28,368 bases of DNA from JAWXCH01 sp034440595 (GCA_034440595.1 JAWXCH010000167.1:1-28368); one strand, 5' to 3'. Numbered from the stretch's first letter, positions 1 through 8,370 are shown. The notes: generated by a model not told the origin, from the letters alone. Made by a program: numbers and translations.

Positions 1-217
1 AGCCGACATCGCTCCAACCGAGATCATCGGCCACGATCAGTAGAATATTCGGCCGGCTGTCTGATTTCTCTGTGGGAGCTTTTTTCGCAACCACTGGCTC
101 AGGTTCTGCAGCCCGTATGGTGCTACTCGATAGCAGCGAGATCGAACCGAAACATATCACACAGACGATCAAACAAGAGAATCGGCTCATTAGCCGTATG
201 TCAAAACAGGACTTCAT
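1..217 (-). CDS. Sulfatase, N-terminal part (runs off the window start)
   Basis: Only the first ~72 residues are present. They read as a Sec signal peptide (a hydrophobic stretch after MSRFS, ending near IRAAEPEP), then RPNILLIVADDLGWSDVG, the N-terminal signature of type I sulfatases, where the two Asp residues help bind the active-site Ca2+. The product should be exported and hydrolyse sulfate esters. The Cys/Ser that is converted to formylglycine lies outside the window. Two ATGs are possible, at 217 and 190. I prefer 217 because AGGTGAT lies just upstream and matches the anti-Shine-Dalgarno; starting at 190 gives a shorter and more typical signal peptide. An in-frame stop sits at 221-223. 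The family call is firm, but substrate class cannot be judged from this fragment. Confidence 0.85.
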   Translation of the reverse strand, partial: MKSCFDIRLMSRFSCLIVCVICFGSISLLSSSTIRAAEPEPVVAKKAPTEKSDSRPNILLIVADDLGWSDVG

Positions 218-531
218 GAATCACCTGAATAGTTCACTTAGCGGATGAATGAATTTGCGTGGGAGCTATACCGGTGAGCGCCTCAGCGCACGGTGGCATA
301 GAAAATCTGGCGGGAGATTCTCAAAGCTCGAATCATCCTGCGCGACGTTGCCGGTGCGCAAGGACTGCTACGAGCTAAGAGGCCTTTTCCTACTATAACA
401 GCCCGATGCGTGAGAATCACGCGCTGAAGGAGAATTCCCCCAGCAATTGCCGAGGTAACTGGCTAGAAGAATCGACCGATGCGCGGCACATGCATATGCC
501 GCGCATCCATTGTGCCAATCTACGGCCGCAA
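218..531. other. Intergenic stretch between flotillin and sulfatase
   Basis: No coding sequence is supported here. The open frame on the plus strand that starts near 406 runs antisense through flotillin and is a shadow. The stretch holds a strong inverted repeat (listed separately) just past the flotillin stop and must also carry the sulfatase promoter, for which I see no convincing -35/-10 pair. Confidence 0.5.
478..507 (-). terminator. Perfect hairpin after flotillin, without a T tract
   Basis: GATGCGCGGCA (478-488) and TGCCGCGCATC (497-507) pair perfectly over 11 bp around an 8-nt loop. It begins 24 bp beyond the flotillin stop codon, where a terminator is expected. No run of T follows on either strand, so it may instead be an RNA 3'-end stabiliser or a Rho-assisted stop. 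Confidence 0.45.
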
Positions 532-2142
532 CTAGCTAGTCTTTCCATCCACGGCACCGTTGCGAATCGGTCGGTCCCCGTTGGCCACCGCCTGCTCGGC
601 CGCGTCATTGCTGAACTTGATCAACGACTCCGGCAGCTCCACACCGCCGATGTCCTTCATCACCTGCATCATCGGTGGCAACGTACGGGCCATGTTCTGC
701 AAAAAGTTAGCCGTGTTGCTCCCCTTTTCGGAACCATTTTCCCAAACAATGATCTTGTCGAACTTGATGTTCGAGATTGCCTTGGCACTGGCATCGACCA
801 GGTTGTCAAAGTGTTCGAGCATCAGCATCTGAAAGGCCTGATTCGAGCCTCCGCACGCTTCGATGATGCGCTTCAGACCTTCACCCTTCTTGGCCAGAAT
901 TTCGTACTGACCGCGAGCCTCCGCTTCCAGCTTGGCAAAGATCGCGCTGGCTTCACCTTCGGCTTCAATGCGCCGCTTCTCGGCCTCGGCCTGGGCTTCA
1001 ACCACGATGCGTGCTTTTTCGGCCTTGGCTGGAGCTTCAACGGCGGCACGGCGTTCGGCCTCCACGCGCTCAGCATCGGCCAGTGCCGCTTTGGCCATGG
1101 CACGGTTTTGAATTTCCTGCACCGCCGCTTCCGCTTCGCGTTTACTTGATTCACCAATACGAAACGCCTCGGCTCGCTTCACCATCAGTTCGGCTTGCGA
1201 CGTGGCAATGATCGCCTGCGAGTGGTTTTCACCTTCGACCGCCTTGGCGTTGGCATCGGCAATGCTGATACGCATCGATTGCTCGGCCAGCTTAACCTGG
1301 GCATCGCGTTCAAAGGCAGCCTGTTGTTCGGCAACCTTTTGCTCACGCTCTAAAGTCGCCACGCGGACCGCCTGCTCGCGCGAGGCTTCTCGCGTACCGA
1401 TCTCGCGTAGCTTGTTGGCATTGGCCACCTGAATCTGCTTTTCGCGTTCGGCTTCGGCCACACGGCTTTCACCGATCCGCACCTGGTCGGCCACGTCGCC
1501 GCGCGCCTGTTGAATGGCCGTGGATGCAGCCTTCTGACCAATAGCGTCGATGTACCCACTCTCGTCCGTGATGTCGGTGATATTAACGTTGATCAGGACC
1601 AGGCCGATCTTCTTTAGTTCTGGCTCCAGCGAGCTTTGCACGTGATTCAAAAACGTCTCTCGGTCGCGGTTGATATCTTCAATCCGCATCGAGGCAATCA
1701 CCTGGCGCATTTGGCCAAAAATGATTTCCTCGGCCTGACTTTCGATGGCATCAACATTCAAGCCAAGCAATCGAATCGCGGCATTCTGCATGACCTCGTA
1801 CGTGGTACCGATGGCAACCGTGAACACGCTGGGGACATTCACGCGAATATTTTCAATCGACAATGCGCCACGGAGCGGAATCTCAATCTGGATCGGTTCC
1901 AGGCTGAGATAGGCATAGTCCTGGACCAGTGGCCAAACAAACTTGGCCCCGCCGTGGATCGGCTTGGACGCACTGCCGGCACCCGTCTTTCCATAGATCA
2001 CCAAAATGCGATTGCTCGGACAGCGCTTATATCGCGTCATCAGCAGCATCAGAATCATGGTCACGGCAATACCAGCCGCCACGGCCATGATCAAGACCCA
2101 ACCGCCGGGACCAATGTCCGCCATCAATGCAAAATTTGTCAT
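532..2142 (-). CDS. Flotillin family protein (SPFH/Band 7 domain)
   Basis: The 536-residue protein has the flotillin layout. There is one N-terminal membrane segment (about residues 13-36), then an SPFH/Band 7 domain (about 45-210) with the family-typical GGAKFVWPLVQDYAYLSLEPI stretch. A long Ala/Glu/Arg-rich coiled coil (about 215-430), with repeated EAEA/AEAE runs, follows, and then a short C-terminal region. Bacterial flotillins (FloT/YuaG, YqiK) oligomerise on the inner face of the membrane and organise fluid or ordered patches; no enzymatic activity is expected. The start is supported by GGGGAG five bases upstream of the ATG. The NfeD-like gene upstream, 99 bp away on the same strand, is the usual partner (compare YuaF-YuaG), so the two probably form one transcript. 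Confidence 0.93.
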   Translation of the reverse strand: MTNFALMADIGPGGWVLIMAVAAGIAVTMILMLLMTRYKRCPSNRILVIYGKTGAGSASKPIHGGAKFVWPLVQDYAYLSLEPIQIEIPLRGALSIENIRVNVPSVFTVAIGTTYEVMQNAAIRLLGLNVDAIESQAEEIIFGQMRQVIASMRIEDINRDRETFLNHVQSSLEPELKKIGLVLINVNITDITDESGYIDAIGQKAASTAIQQARGDVADQVRIGESRVAEAEREKQIQVANANKLREIGTREASREQAVRVATLEREQKVAEQQAAFERDAQVKLAEQSMRISIADANAKAVEGENHSQAIIATSQAELMVKRAEAFRIGESSKREAEAAVQEIQNRAMAKAALADAERVEAERRAAVEAPAKAEKARIVVEAQAEAEKRRIEAEGEASAIFAKLEAEARGQYEILAKKGEGLKRIIEACGGSNQAFQMLMLEHFDNLVDASAKAISNIKFDKIIVWENGSEKGSNTANFLQNMARTLPPMMQVMKDIGGVELPESLIKFSNDAAEQAVANGDRPIRNGAVDGKTS

Positions 2143-2241
2143 AACGTCTCCCCTATTACTTGGATTCTAAAATCTGTGATGAATTGAATACTGAGTTTGA
2201 TTGGATTGCGATGCTCAGTTAGCGAAAGGCGGCAACTGCGT

Positions 2242-2940
2242 TCACGCCGCATCGGTTTGAGGTTCGACTTCAACCGTGTCGGGACCGACGATCCGCGTGA
2301 CGATGACTTTGGCACCGGACGGTATTCGTCCGCTGGTAGTCGTGGCCTGATATTCCATCAGCCGGTTTTGCAGGTTGAGGTGGATCTTGCCAACACCACT
2401 ATTGGCGGCTGGCACTGGCAGGTACACCACGCCCGGCCTGCCGATTGCGCGCTCGATGTATACCGTTCCATCCGAATTTAGTTTGAGCATCAACTGCATC
2501 AGCTTGTGAATCGCTACCATCGCAGCAAATCCACAGGCCAGTGCGATAGCAATCGTCGCTGACGGGGGTATGTCAGCGCTTCGCGCTGCCATGCCCGCCA
2601 TGCCGAAAAATGCCACCGCGATGACAAGCGTCCGAAACGACAGCATACCAAAGAACCAGGTCGAGCTGTGCCCATGCTCATGCGTGTGCAGGTTGCCATC
2701 ACTGTGGCCAGGGGCATGCTGCAGGCCATGCATATCACCCGAGCTATCAATGGAACCATCGGTAGCGACATCACCGGAGTGCATTTCACCACCGTGCATA
2801 TCGCCGCCATGAAAATCACCGCCATGACCACCACCATCCAAATCGCCATCCACGCCGCCAATACCGATGACGGTCAGAATGAACTGGCAGACCATGATGG
2901 TACCGCCGAGAACCGCACAGACGAGGAACATCATTTCCAT
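2242..2940 (-). CDS. NfeD-like membrane protein, flotillin partner, with His/Asp/Gly-rich loop
   Basis: The 232-residue protein has a first membrane helix (about 4-28), a 65-residue loop very rich in Gly, Asp and His (11 His, with HGGD-type repeats), two further helices (about 94-118 and 125-152), and a C-terminal soluble beta domain (about 155-228). The C-terminal domain resembles the OB-fold of NfeD/YuaF proteins, and the position directly upstream of flotillin fits that family. A good Shine-Dalgarno, AAGGGGG, lies six bases before the ATG. Partners of this kind help flotillin assemble at the membrane. The His-rich loop is not a standard part of the family and could bind metal; that is inference from composition. 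NfeD membership rests on topology and context, since the OB domain is divergent. Confidence 0.75.
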   Translation of the reverse strand: MEMMFLVCAVLGGTIMVCQFILTVIGIGGVDGDLDGGGHGGDFHGGDMHGGEMHSGDVATDGSIDSSGDMHGLQHAPGHSDGNLHTHEHGHSSTWFFGMLSFRTLVIAVAFFGMAGMAARSADIPPSATIAIALACGFAAMVAIHKLMQLMLKLNSDGTVYIERAIGRPGVVYLPVPAANSGVGKIHLNLQNRLMEYQATTTSGRIPSGAKVIVTRIVGPDTVEVEPQTDAA

Positions 2941-3408
2941 GGGTGGCCCCCTTAAATTGGTGGACAGCGTGTTTGTTTAGTAATTCGCGTGACAGGCAAA
3001 AATCTTGGATCGTCCGCCTTAGTATCTCATATCGCGGCGACGGAATCGAGTAACCGTCTCTCTCCTGTATCTTGCCAAGCCACGGTTTGTGACAATGCGG
3101 ACCAAAAATGCCGGCTGATTGCGGTAAAACTAGATCCGCACCCGCAGGACCACTTTGGAGGCCATCCGGTTCGCGCAACGTCTTAGAGAATAATAGCTTA
3201 CAACGGGCCATTTGGTCGGGAGCCTATGGCACCAGTCGAGGTTACGAGAAAAACCGTCAAGCTTCGGAAAAACGCTCCCTGTCGACAGGCGGAAACACCA
3301 GATTTAGTGGCATAGTCCGGCCAGAATCCCCCGCGGTATCCATTAAAAAGGCCAGCGAAGTTTCCTTCGCCGGCCAGTTGTATGAGCTAACGCTACTTGA
3401 GCAGAACA
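2941..3408. other. Intergenic stretch upstream of the NfeD/flotillin pair
   Basis: No gene is supported. The stretch contains the RNase E/G terminator (3345-3375), the leader of the NfeD-like gene and its strong Shine-Dalgarno (2947-2953). Short open frames on both strands have no recognisable content and no ribosome binding site. I did not find a convincing promoter. Confidence 0.5.
3345..3375 (-). terminator. Rho-independent terminator of the RNase E/G gene
   Basis: Read on the minus strand, an 11-bp stem (GGCCGGCGAAG with CTTCGCTGGCC, including one G-U pair) closes a GAAA tetraloop and is followed directly by TTTTT. It starts 34 bp after the stop codon of the RNase gene, so it ends the DUF2344-RNase transcript and separates it from the NfeD/flotillin unit. 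Confidence 0.9.
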
Positions 3409-5139
3409 TTAATTCGATACGAATTTCACATCGCGCCCGGTCAGGTCGTGGCACTCCACCAACAAATGCTCGGGCGAGACATCCTCGCGGCTGAAGATTT
3501 GTACGCTCATCGCGCCGTCATCTTCCAGTCGTGAAATTTCCCGCCGCTTTTTGTTGTTCAGGTAGGTCGCCACCTCGTCACACACAGTGACGGAGATCCG
3601 CGAGATTTCCTCGCGTTGACTAGCTAGAATCAACAATCGCACCACTTCGATCGCCATGCTCTCGGCGGTTTTTACTACGCCCGTGCCGGTGCAGCCAGGG
3701 CAGTCCTTATACACACTGCGCTTGAGGCTTGGCCGAATCCGTTGCCGCGTCATCTCGATCAGACCGAACGGGCTGGTCCGCAGAATCTTCGTCCGCGCAC
3801 GGTCGCGGCGAACCGCTTCGCGCAACGCACGCTCGACCCCGCGACGATGGCGCTCTTTACGCATATCGATAAAGTCGTTGACGATCACGCCACCCAGATC
3901 GCGCAGTCGTAACTGACGGGCAATTTCGCGGGCAGCAGCACAATTCATCTGGTAAGCGGTTTCGTCGGCATTATCGTCGGCGCGGAAATTTCCGCTGTTG
4001 ACGTCGATGGCCACCAGCGCTTCGGTCGGATCGATGACGATCGACCCACCTTGCTTCAGAGGCACCTTGCGCTGGTGGATCTTCATGATCTCTTCATCCA
4101 GCCGATAGCGATGGAACAGCGGCTCCTTGCCTTCGTACAGATGCAACCGGTTGGCATACCGTGGCATGACAATCTGCAAAAATTCCTTGGCCCGTTCGTA
4201 GGCGGCCGGCTCATCGATATGAATCGAATCCACGTCTCCGGTAAAGATATCCCGGATCGTGCGGATAATCATGTCGCTCTCTTCATAAATGTCGATCGGT
4301 GCCGGATGTTTTTTGATCCGGCGGACGATGACCTTCCAGAGACGCAACAGGTACGCCAGATCGCGCGAGAGTTCTTTCTTCGTACGATCAACACCGGCGG
4401 TGCGAACGATAAAGCCCAGCCCCTTGGGAGGAGCCAGTTCCAGCATCATGTCGCGCAGCTTGCGCCGTGCGTCTTCGTCTTCGATCTTGCGCGAGACGCC
4501 AACGCGCCCTAGCGCCGGCATCAGCACCAGATACCGACCAGGGATACTGATATAGGTCGACAGCGTCGGACCTTTGGTGCCGATACCTTCCTTGATGACC
4601 TGTACCAGCAGCTCATCGCCGCGGCGCAAAACATCCTGAATCGGCGGCTTCACGCGCGGCCGCGCACCAGGGCGCGGGCCAGGCCGGCGGCCACGTGCCG
4701 GCGGCGAGCCATCCTCATCGACAATCTCGTCATCGTCTTCCGCTACTTCTTCAACCGGCGGACGGTCGCGGCGGGGTGGCCGACCATCGTCAATCGGTTT
4801 GTCGGGGTCATAGCCACCCTGACGAAAATACTGCGGCTCCAGGTCGCTAATGTGTAAAAAGCCATTACGGCCGACGCCAAAGTCAACAAATGCGGCCTGA
4901 ATACTCGGCTCAATGTTGACGACGCGACCTTTGTAAATGTTCCCTACGTAGTTGTCCTGACTGGTTCGCTCAATGTACAGCTCTTCCAGAATTCCATCTT
5001 CGACGATTGCGATGCGGCATTCTTCTGGCTGCGATACATTGATCAACATCTCTTGCTTCGCGGGCTTGGATTCTTGCTCGCGTGACGCCGCGGACCGCGA
5101 TGGTTCGCGACGTTGCCTCTGGGGCGGGTGATTATGCAT
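3409..5139 (-). CDS. Ribonuclease E/G family endoribonuclease
   Basis: The chosen start gives 576 residues. After a basic 30-residue leader, MLINVSQPEECRIAIVEDG opens the RNase G-type fold, with an S1 domain from about 68. The S1 domain is interrupted at about 107-168 by a charged Pro/Arg/Asp-rich insert. The catalytic metal ligands are visible as VAIDVNSG (Asp379) and VNDFIDM (Asp422), and the Zn-link as CPGC (Cys480, Cys483). The enzyme cleaves single-stranded A/U-rich RNA in mRNA decay and rRNA maturation. There is no long C-terminal degradosome scaffold, so it is closer to RNase G in plan. The reading frame stays open to 5235, but ATG 5139, which overlaps the end of the upstream gene by 8 bp, is the more natural translationally coupled start; Met31 (5049) is another option. 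An Asn precedes the second catalytic Asp, where Ile or Val is usual. Confidence 0.93.
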   Translation of the reverse strand: MHNHPPQRQRREPSRSAASREQESKPAKQEMLINVSQPEECRIAIVEDGILEELYIERTSQDNYVGNIYKGRVVNIEPSIQAAFVDFGVGRNGFLHISDLEPQYFRQGGYDPDKPIDDGRPPRRDRPPVEEVAEDDDEIVDEDGSPPARGRRPGPRPGARPRVKPPIQDVLRRGDELLVQVIKEGIGTKGPTLSTYISIPGRYLVLMPALGRVGVSRKIEDEDARRKLRDMMLELAPPKGLGFIVRTAGVDRTKKELSRDLAYLLRLWKVIVRRIKKHPAPIDIYEESDMIIRTIRDIFTGDVDSIHIDEPAAYERAKEFLQIVMPRYANRLHLYEGKEPLFHRYRLDEEIMKIHQRKVPLKQGGSIVIDPTEALVAIDVNSGNFRADDNADETAYQMNCAAAREIARQLRLRDLGGVIVNDFIDMRKERHRRGVERALREAVRRDRARTKILRTSPFGLIEMTRQRIRPSLKRSVYKDCPGCTGTGVVKTAESMAIEVVRLLILASQREEISRISVTVCDEVATYLNNKKRREISRLEDDGAMSVQIFSREDVSPEHLLVECHDLTGRDVKFVSN

Positions 5140-5761
5140 GGAGTTCAACCCTTGTTCGGGTAATGATGAGTCCTTCGGACTCCACATCCACAAGACCAAT
5201 GGCCGCCAGCACTTCGCGTGGTCTGGCACTCCCATCTCCGTCCACCCGTAATGACATCCGCAGTGTGTCGCCGTCCAAATTCAGAGCATTCACCAGTGGG
5301 CGCAGGTCGAGCGATTGGCTGCGACCAGGGCGCTGGATCGGAAAACTGGTCTGACCGAGCAAGTTCTCGATTTTTTGTTGGACCTGTTCGTGCTGCTCTG
5401 TTGGAACGGTAACGGCAAAGGCGACACCAGCCGCCTGAGCTTTTTTGGATTCGTCTGGCAATACTTCAATCGAATGAATCGCCAGACCGGGGGGCAACCG
5501 AGGTATCAAATCGGTACCTAGTTGCTGCGCGTTGTCAGTACGTGCCAAATCCACATCCATGACCTCGTCGAGGCCTGCGATTCCTACGGCCAATGCCGAT
5601 GGAAACATCATCCGCGGTTTCGGATGAAACCCTTCGGACATGCTCAACGGCACTTCGGCACGGCGAAAAGCTCGCTCCCAGGTGCGCATGAGATCTCGAT
5701 GGCTGATCCATCGCAGATCACCTTGCTTGGAAAAACGGATGCGGACGCGTTGTCGGACCAT
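5132..5761 (-). CDS. TIGR03936/DUF2344 family protein (radical-SAM-associated)
   Basis: The 209-residue protein begins with the family's hallmark: VRIRFSKQGDLRWISHRDLM, then an RRAEVPLSMSEGFHPKPRM-type stretch and a region around DEVMDVDL. In many bacteria this domain is fused to, or sits beside, a TIGR03960 radical SAM protein and next to an RNase E/G gene. Here the RNase follows with an 8-bp overlap, so that half of the association is kept. No radical SAM gene lies in the window, and upstream (5762-6087) there is only noncoding DNA. The molecular function of the family is not settled; a role linked to RNA or ribosome processing is inferred from the coupling. No strong ribosome binding site precedes the ATG. 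Confidence 0.88.
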   Translation of the reverse strand: MVRQRVRIRFSKQGDLRWISHRDLMRTWERAFRRAEVPLSMSEGFHPKPRMMFPSALAVGIAGLDEVMDVDLARTDNAQQLGTDLIPRLPPGLAIHSIEVLPDESKKAQAAGVAFAVTVPTEQHEQVQQKIENLLGQTSFPIQRPGRSQSLDLRPLVNALNLDGDTLRMSLRVDGDGSARPREVLAAIGLVDVESEGLIITRTRVELHA

Positions 5762-6087
5762 CGGTTCTTGTGTTACCCGAGTGCCGCCGAGGCAAACGGG
5801 CCTTCAAAATGGTGCAGCGTCCAGTCCAAAATCAGACCAGACGCAAAACCTGGCCAAGGTCACAGTGTTCATAACGCAGTGCTAAAAACACGGTGCCGTT
5901 GACCAGAAAAAACTTAGCGCTCAGTTCTAGTGCATCTGAGCGGACCGAATGGTAACCGCAGACGCATGCTAGGACTGGCTCTATACTCTTTTATGTCGCA
6001 ACTGTTTTAGCAGTTATTTCGCGACACAAGTTCCACGTTGATTTCACTTACTCCCCGGAACTAAGCCGCTTGCTATTGGCAATATGC
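5762..6087. other. Intergenic stretch between Enzyme I and the DUF2344 gene
   Basis: No coding region is supported. GCCGCTT (6065-6071) and AAGCGGC (6090-6096) form a 7-bp inverted repeat that spans the Enzyme I stop codon, with an 18-nt loop and no T tract, so it is at best a weak terminator. The promoter of the DUF2344-RNase unit should lie here but is not obvious. Confidence 0.45.
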
Positions 6088-7830
6088 CTAAGCGGCGAAT
6101 TCAGGAGCCACCTTCTTCAGTTCTTCTCGCAAATAGTTCTTAATGTCGCGCGCGTTCTCCATCGTTAGCGCATGTCGCGCGACCGCCTCACACTGCTCCA
6201 GCGTGACCAATCGGCAAATTCGCTTCAACTCAGGAATGGCGCTACTCGTTACACTGAACGTACGCAGCCCCAGACCGAGTAGGATTTGCGTGTAGATCAC
6301 ACTACCACTCATCTGTCCGCACAAGTTCACCGGTATGCCCCGGCGATTGGCGGCCTTCATCGTCAGGTCGATCAATCGGAGCACGGCCGGATCGCATGAG
6401 TTGTACAGCGACGCCACTTCCTTATTGCTGCGATCAACCGCCATCGTGTATTGGATCAGATCGTTGGTGCCAATGCTCAAAAAATCGACCTCTTCCACAA
6501 AGAAGTCGATCATCATGACCGCCGCCGGCACCTCGACCATCATTCCGATCTTCAAGTCGCGATTGAACGCAATCCCATTCTCCTCCAGATCCTCCATCAC
6601 ATCGGACAGAACCATTTTGGCCTGGCGCAGCTCCATCAGTGTCGTCACCAGTGGAAACATCACACGGACGTCCCCCAGAGCACTGGCCCGCAGTATGGCG
6701 CGCAACTGCGTACGAAACAGCGGCAAATTGCGAAGCGACAGCCGGATGCTGCGAAGGCCAAGAAACGGATTCCGTTCTTCCTCGGGACTGAGCGGGCGAT
6801 TCAGCTTGTCTGCCCCCAGATCCAGTGTCCGGATCACCACCGGTCGGTCGCCGATGGTTTTCACCACACGTGAATAAGCCTGAAAATGATCCTCTTCGGT
6901 CGGTTCCTGCTCGCTGGTCAGGTAGAGGAACTCGGTCCGATACAGACCAATGCCATCCGCACCGCGTTCACTGCAATGATCGACTTCGTAGGGGAATTCA
7001 ATATTGCCGAGCAAATGCAATCGCTGGCCACATGCGGTCTGGGCCGGAACGTCACGCAGTTCACTTAGCTTGACGGCTTGCGATTTTTGTTGTTCGGCCT
7101 CGTGGCGATAACGCGCAACCGTTTCTTCGTCCGGCTGCAGAATAATCAGGCCGTTGTCGCCATCAATGATGACCAGTTCGCCGCCCGATACATCGGTCAA
7201 AAACGGCCCGATACCGACCACGGCCGGGATTTCCATCGCTTCCGCCACAATCGCCGTATGGCTACCCGGTCCGCCGACTTCGGTGACAAAGCCACGAACC
7301 AGTTTGCGATCCAGGTTGGCGGTTTCGCTCGGCGTGAGGTTATGAGCCAGTACCACGACCGGCGAAGTCACACGCGAAAGTTCTTCGCGGCGGCGGCCCA
7401 GCAGGTTACGCAGCAGGCGTTTTTCGATATCAAAAATATCGCTGGCCCGTTCGGCCAGATAACTGCTCTGAATCTCTTGAAAAACCTTGGCATAGCGGCG
7501 CAAGGTCCGGCTGACCGCGTACTCGGGCGAATAGTGCCGGTCACGGATCATCGCTTCCAGCTCGCTACGCAGGCGAGGGTCGCGCAGCATCTGCAAGTGC
7601 GCTTCAAAAATCGCCCCGTACTGGGTGCCCAGTTCCTTGGAAACCGCGTCACGATTGGACTCGATCTCCAGGCTGGCGGCATCGATGGCCTTGCCCAGGC
7701 GTTCAAGCTCGTCCACGACGGCATCGCGCGAAACGAACCGCCGCGGGATGCGAAATCCCTCGGTGTCCACGACTAGAGCCTCGCCAATGGCTACGCCGGG
7801 CGAAACCGCGATACCTTGTAATTTTTGCAT
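6088..7830 (-). CDS. ptsI: Phosphoenolpyruvate-protein phosphotransferase (Enzyme I)
   Basis: The 580-residue protein has the normal Enzyme I length and order. MQKLQGIAVSPGVAIG starts the N-terminal domain; the phosphorylated His191 lies in GGPGSHTAIVAEAMEIPAVVG; the PEP-binding barrel carries GLYRTEFLY, DLGADK and SIGTNDLIQYTMAVDR. Cys504 of CGQMSG matches the active-site Cys of Enzyme I. It transfers phosphate from PEP to HPr in the cytoplasm. The usual CGE(L/M)AGD motif reads CGQMSGS here, a change of the acidic residue next to the catalytic Cys. There is no N-terminal GAF domain, so it is PtsI-like rather than PtsP-like. HPr lies 249 bp upstream and EIIA(Ntr) and hpf precede that; with no EIIB/EIIC gene in view, regulation rather than sugar uptake is the likely role. 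Confidence 0.95.
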   Translation of the reverse strand: MQKLQGIAVSPGVAIGEALVVDTEGFRIPRRFVSRDAVVDELERLGKAIDAASLEIESNRDAVSKELGTQYGAIFEAHLQMLRDPRLRSELEAMIRDRHYSPEYAVSRTLRRYAKVFQEIQSSYLAERASDIFDIEKRLLRNLLGRRREELSRVTSPVVVLAHNLTPSETANLDRKLVRGFVTEVGGPGSHTAIVAEAMEIPAVVGIGPFLTDVSGGELVIIDGDNGLIILQPDEETVARYRHEAEQQKSQAVKLSELRDVPAQTACGQRLHLLGNIEFPYEVDHCSERGADGIGLYRTEFLYLTSEQEPTEEDHFQAYSRVVKTIGDRPVVIRTLDLGADKLNRPLSPEEERNPFLGLRSIRLSLRNLPLFRTQLRAILRASALGDVRVMFPLVTTLMELRQAKMVLSDVMEDLEENGIAFNRDLKIGMMVEVPAAVMMIDFFVEEVDFLSIGTNDLIQYTMAVDRSNKEVASLYNSCDPAVLRLIDLTMKAANRRGIPVNLCGQMSGSVIYTQILLGLGLRTFSVTSSAIPELKRICRLVTLEQCEAVARHALTMENARDIKNYLREELKKVAPEFAA

Positions 7831-7911
7831 GTGACAACATCGCGAACGAATAATCGGTCAGGCCTACGGTTGCTTAGCACAGCAACTCTACCGACCGGCA
7901 CATCGTCCCAA

Positions 7912-7933
7912 CCAGCCTGTTGATCCAGGCTGG
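7912..7933. other. Hairpin between HPr and Enzyme I
   Basis: CCAGCCTG and CAGGCTGG form a perfect 8-bp stem with a 6-nt loop in the 249-bp spacer ahead of ptsI. There is no T tract on the minus strand, so it could be an RNA processing or attenuation element that sets the Enzyme I level relative to HPr. That role is inference. Confidence 0.4.
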
Positions 7934-8079
7934 CACTGGCGAATCACATGTCCGAACCCTGTTGAAACTCTCACTGCGTTGATTTGCAAACCGCGTTCAA
8001 TACAACCTGCCTTGAAACCATTTGCACAAAACTCAACGAGAGCAGGATTGGGCTGTTGATCCTAGTAACTTAAATTGGA

Positions 8080-8370
8080 TTAATGAGGTTCTTCCATCTC
8101 GGCAAAACCGATGTCGAACAGTTCGCACACGGCTGCCAGCGCGGCTTCGCAATCTTGCCCTTCGGCCTCGACTACAAGCTGCGTTCCCTCGACTGCTGCT
8201 AACGTGAAAATTGCGAGAATACTCTTGCAATCCACGCGCTGATTGTCTTTGACTAACTCGATTTTCGATTCAAACTTTTTGGCTGCTTTGACCAGTAAAT
8301 CCGCTGGCCGCGCATGCAATCCTTGCGGATTCAAAACGACGACATTGCGGGTAATTTTCTGATCGTTCAT
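8080..8370 (-). CDS. ptsH: HPr family phosphocarrier protein
   Basis: The chosen ATG gives 96 residues, close to the usual 85-90 for HPr. The phosphorylation site is GLHARPA with His19, and CKSIL places Ser50 at the position of the regulatory Ser46 targeted by HPr kinase in other bacteria. It accepts phosphate from Enzyme I (ptsI, next downstream) and passes it to an EIIA, most likely the ptsN product encoded upstream. A GTG at 8424 has a better Shine-Dalgarno (GAGG at seven bases) and would add an 18-residue N-terminal extension unusual for HPr; an ATG at 8397 is a third option. The start is therefore uncertain, the function is not. Confidence 0.93.
   Translation of the reverse strand: MNDQKITRNVVVLNPQGLHARPADLLVKAAKKFESKIELVKDNQRVDCKSILAIFTLAAVEGTQLVVEAEGQDCEAALAAVCELFDIGFAEMEEPH

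Noticed and set aside
406..1149. A 247-codon plus-strand open frame opposite the flotillin gene
   Set aside because: It runs antisense to the conserved coiled-coil region of flotillin, whose Ala/Glu codon bias keeps the other strand open. It has no ribosome binding site and no recognisable domain.
7078..7776. A 232-codon plus-strand open frame opposite Enzyme I
   Set aside because: It is a mirror of the conserved ptsI frame with no family resemblance.
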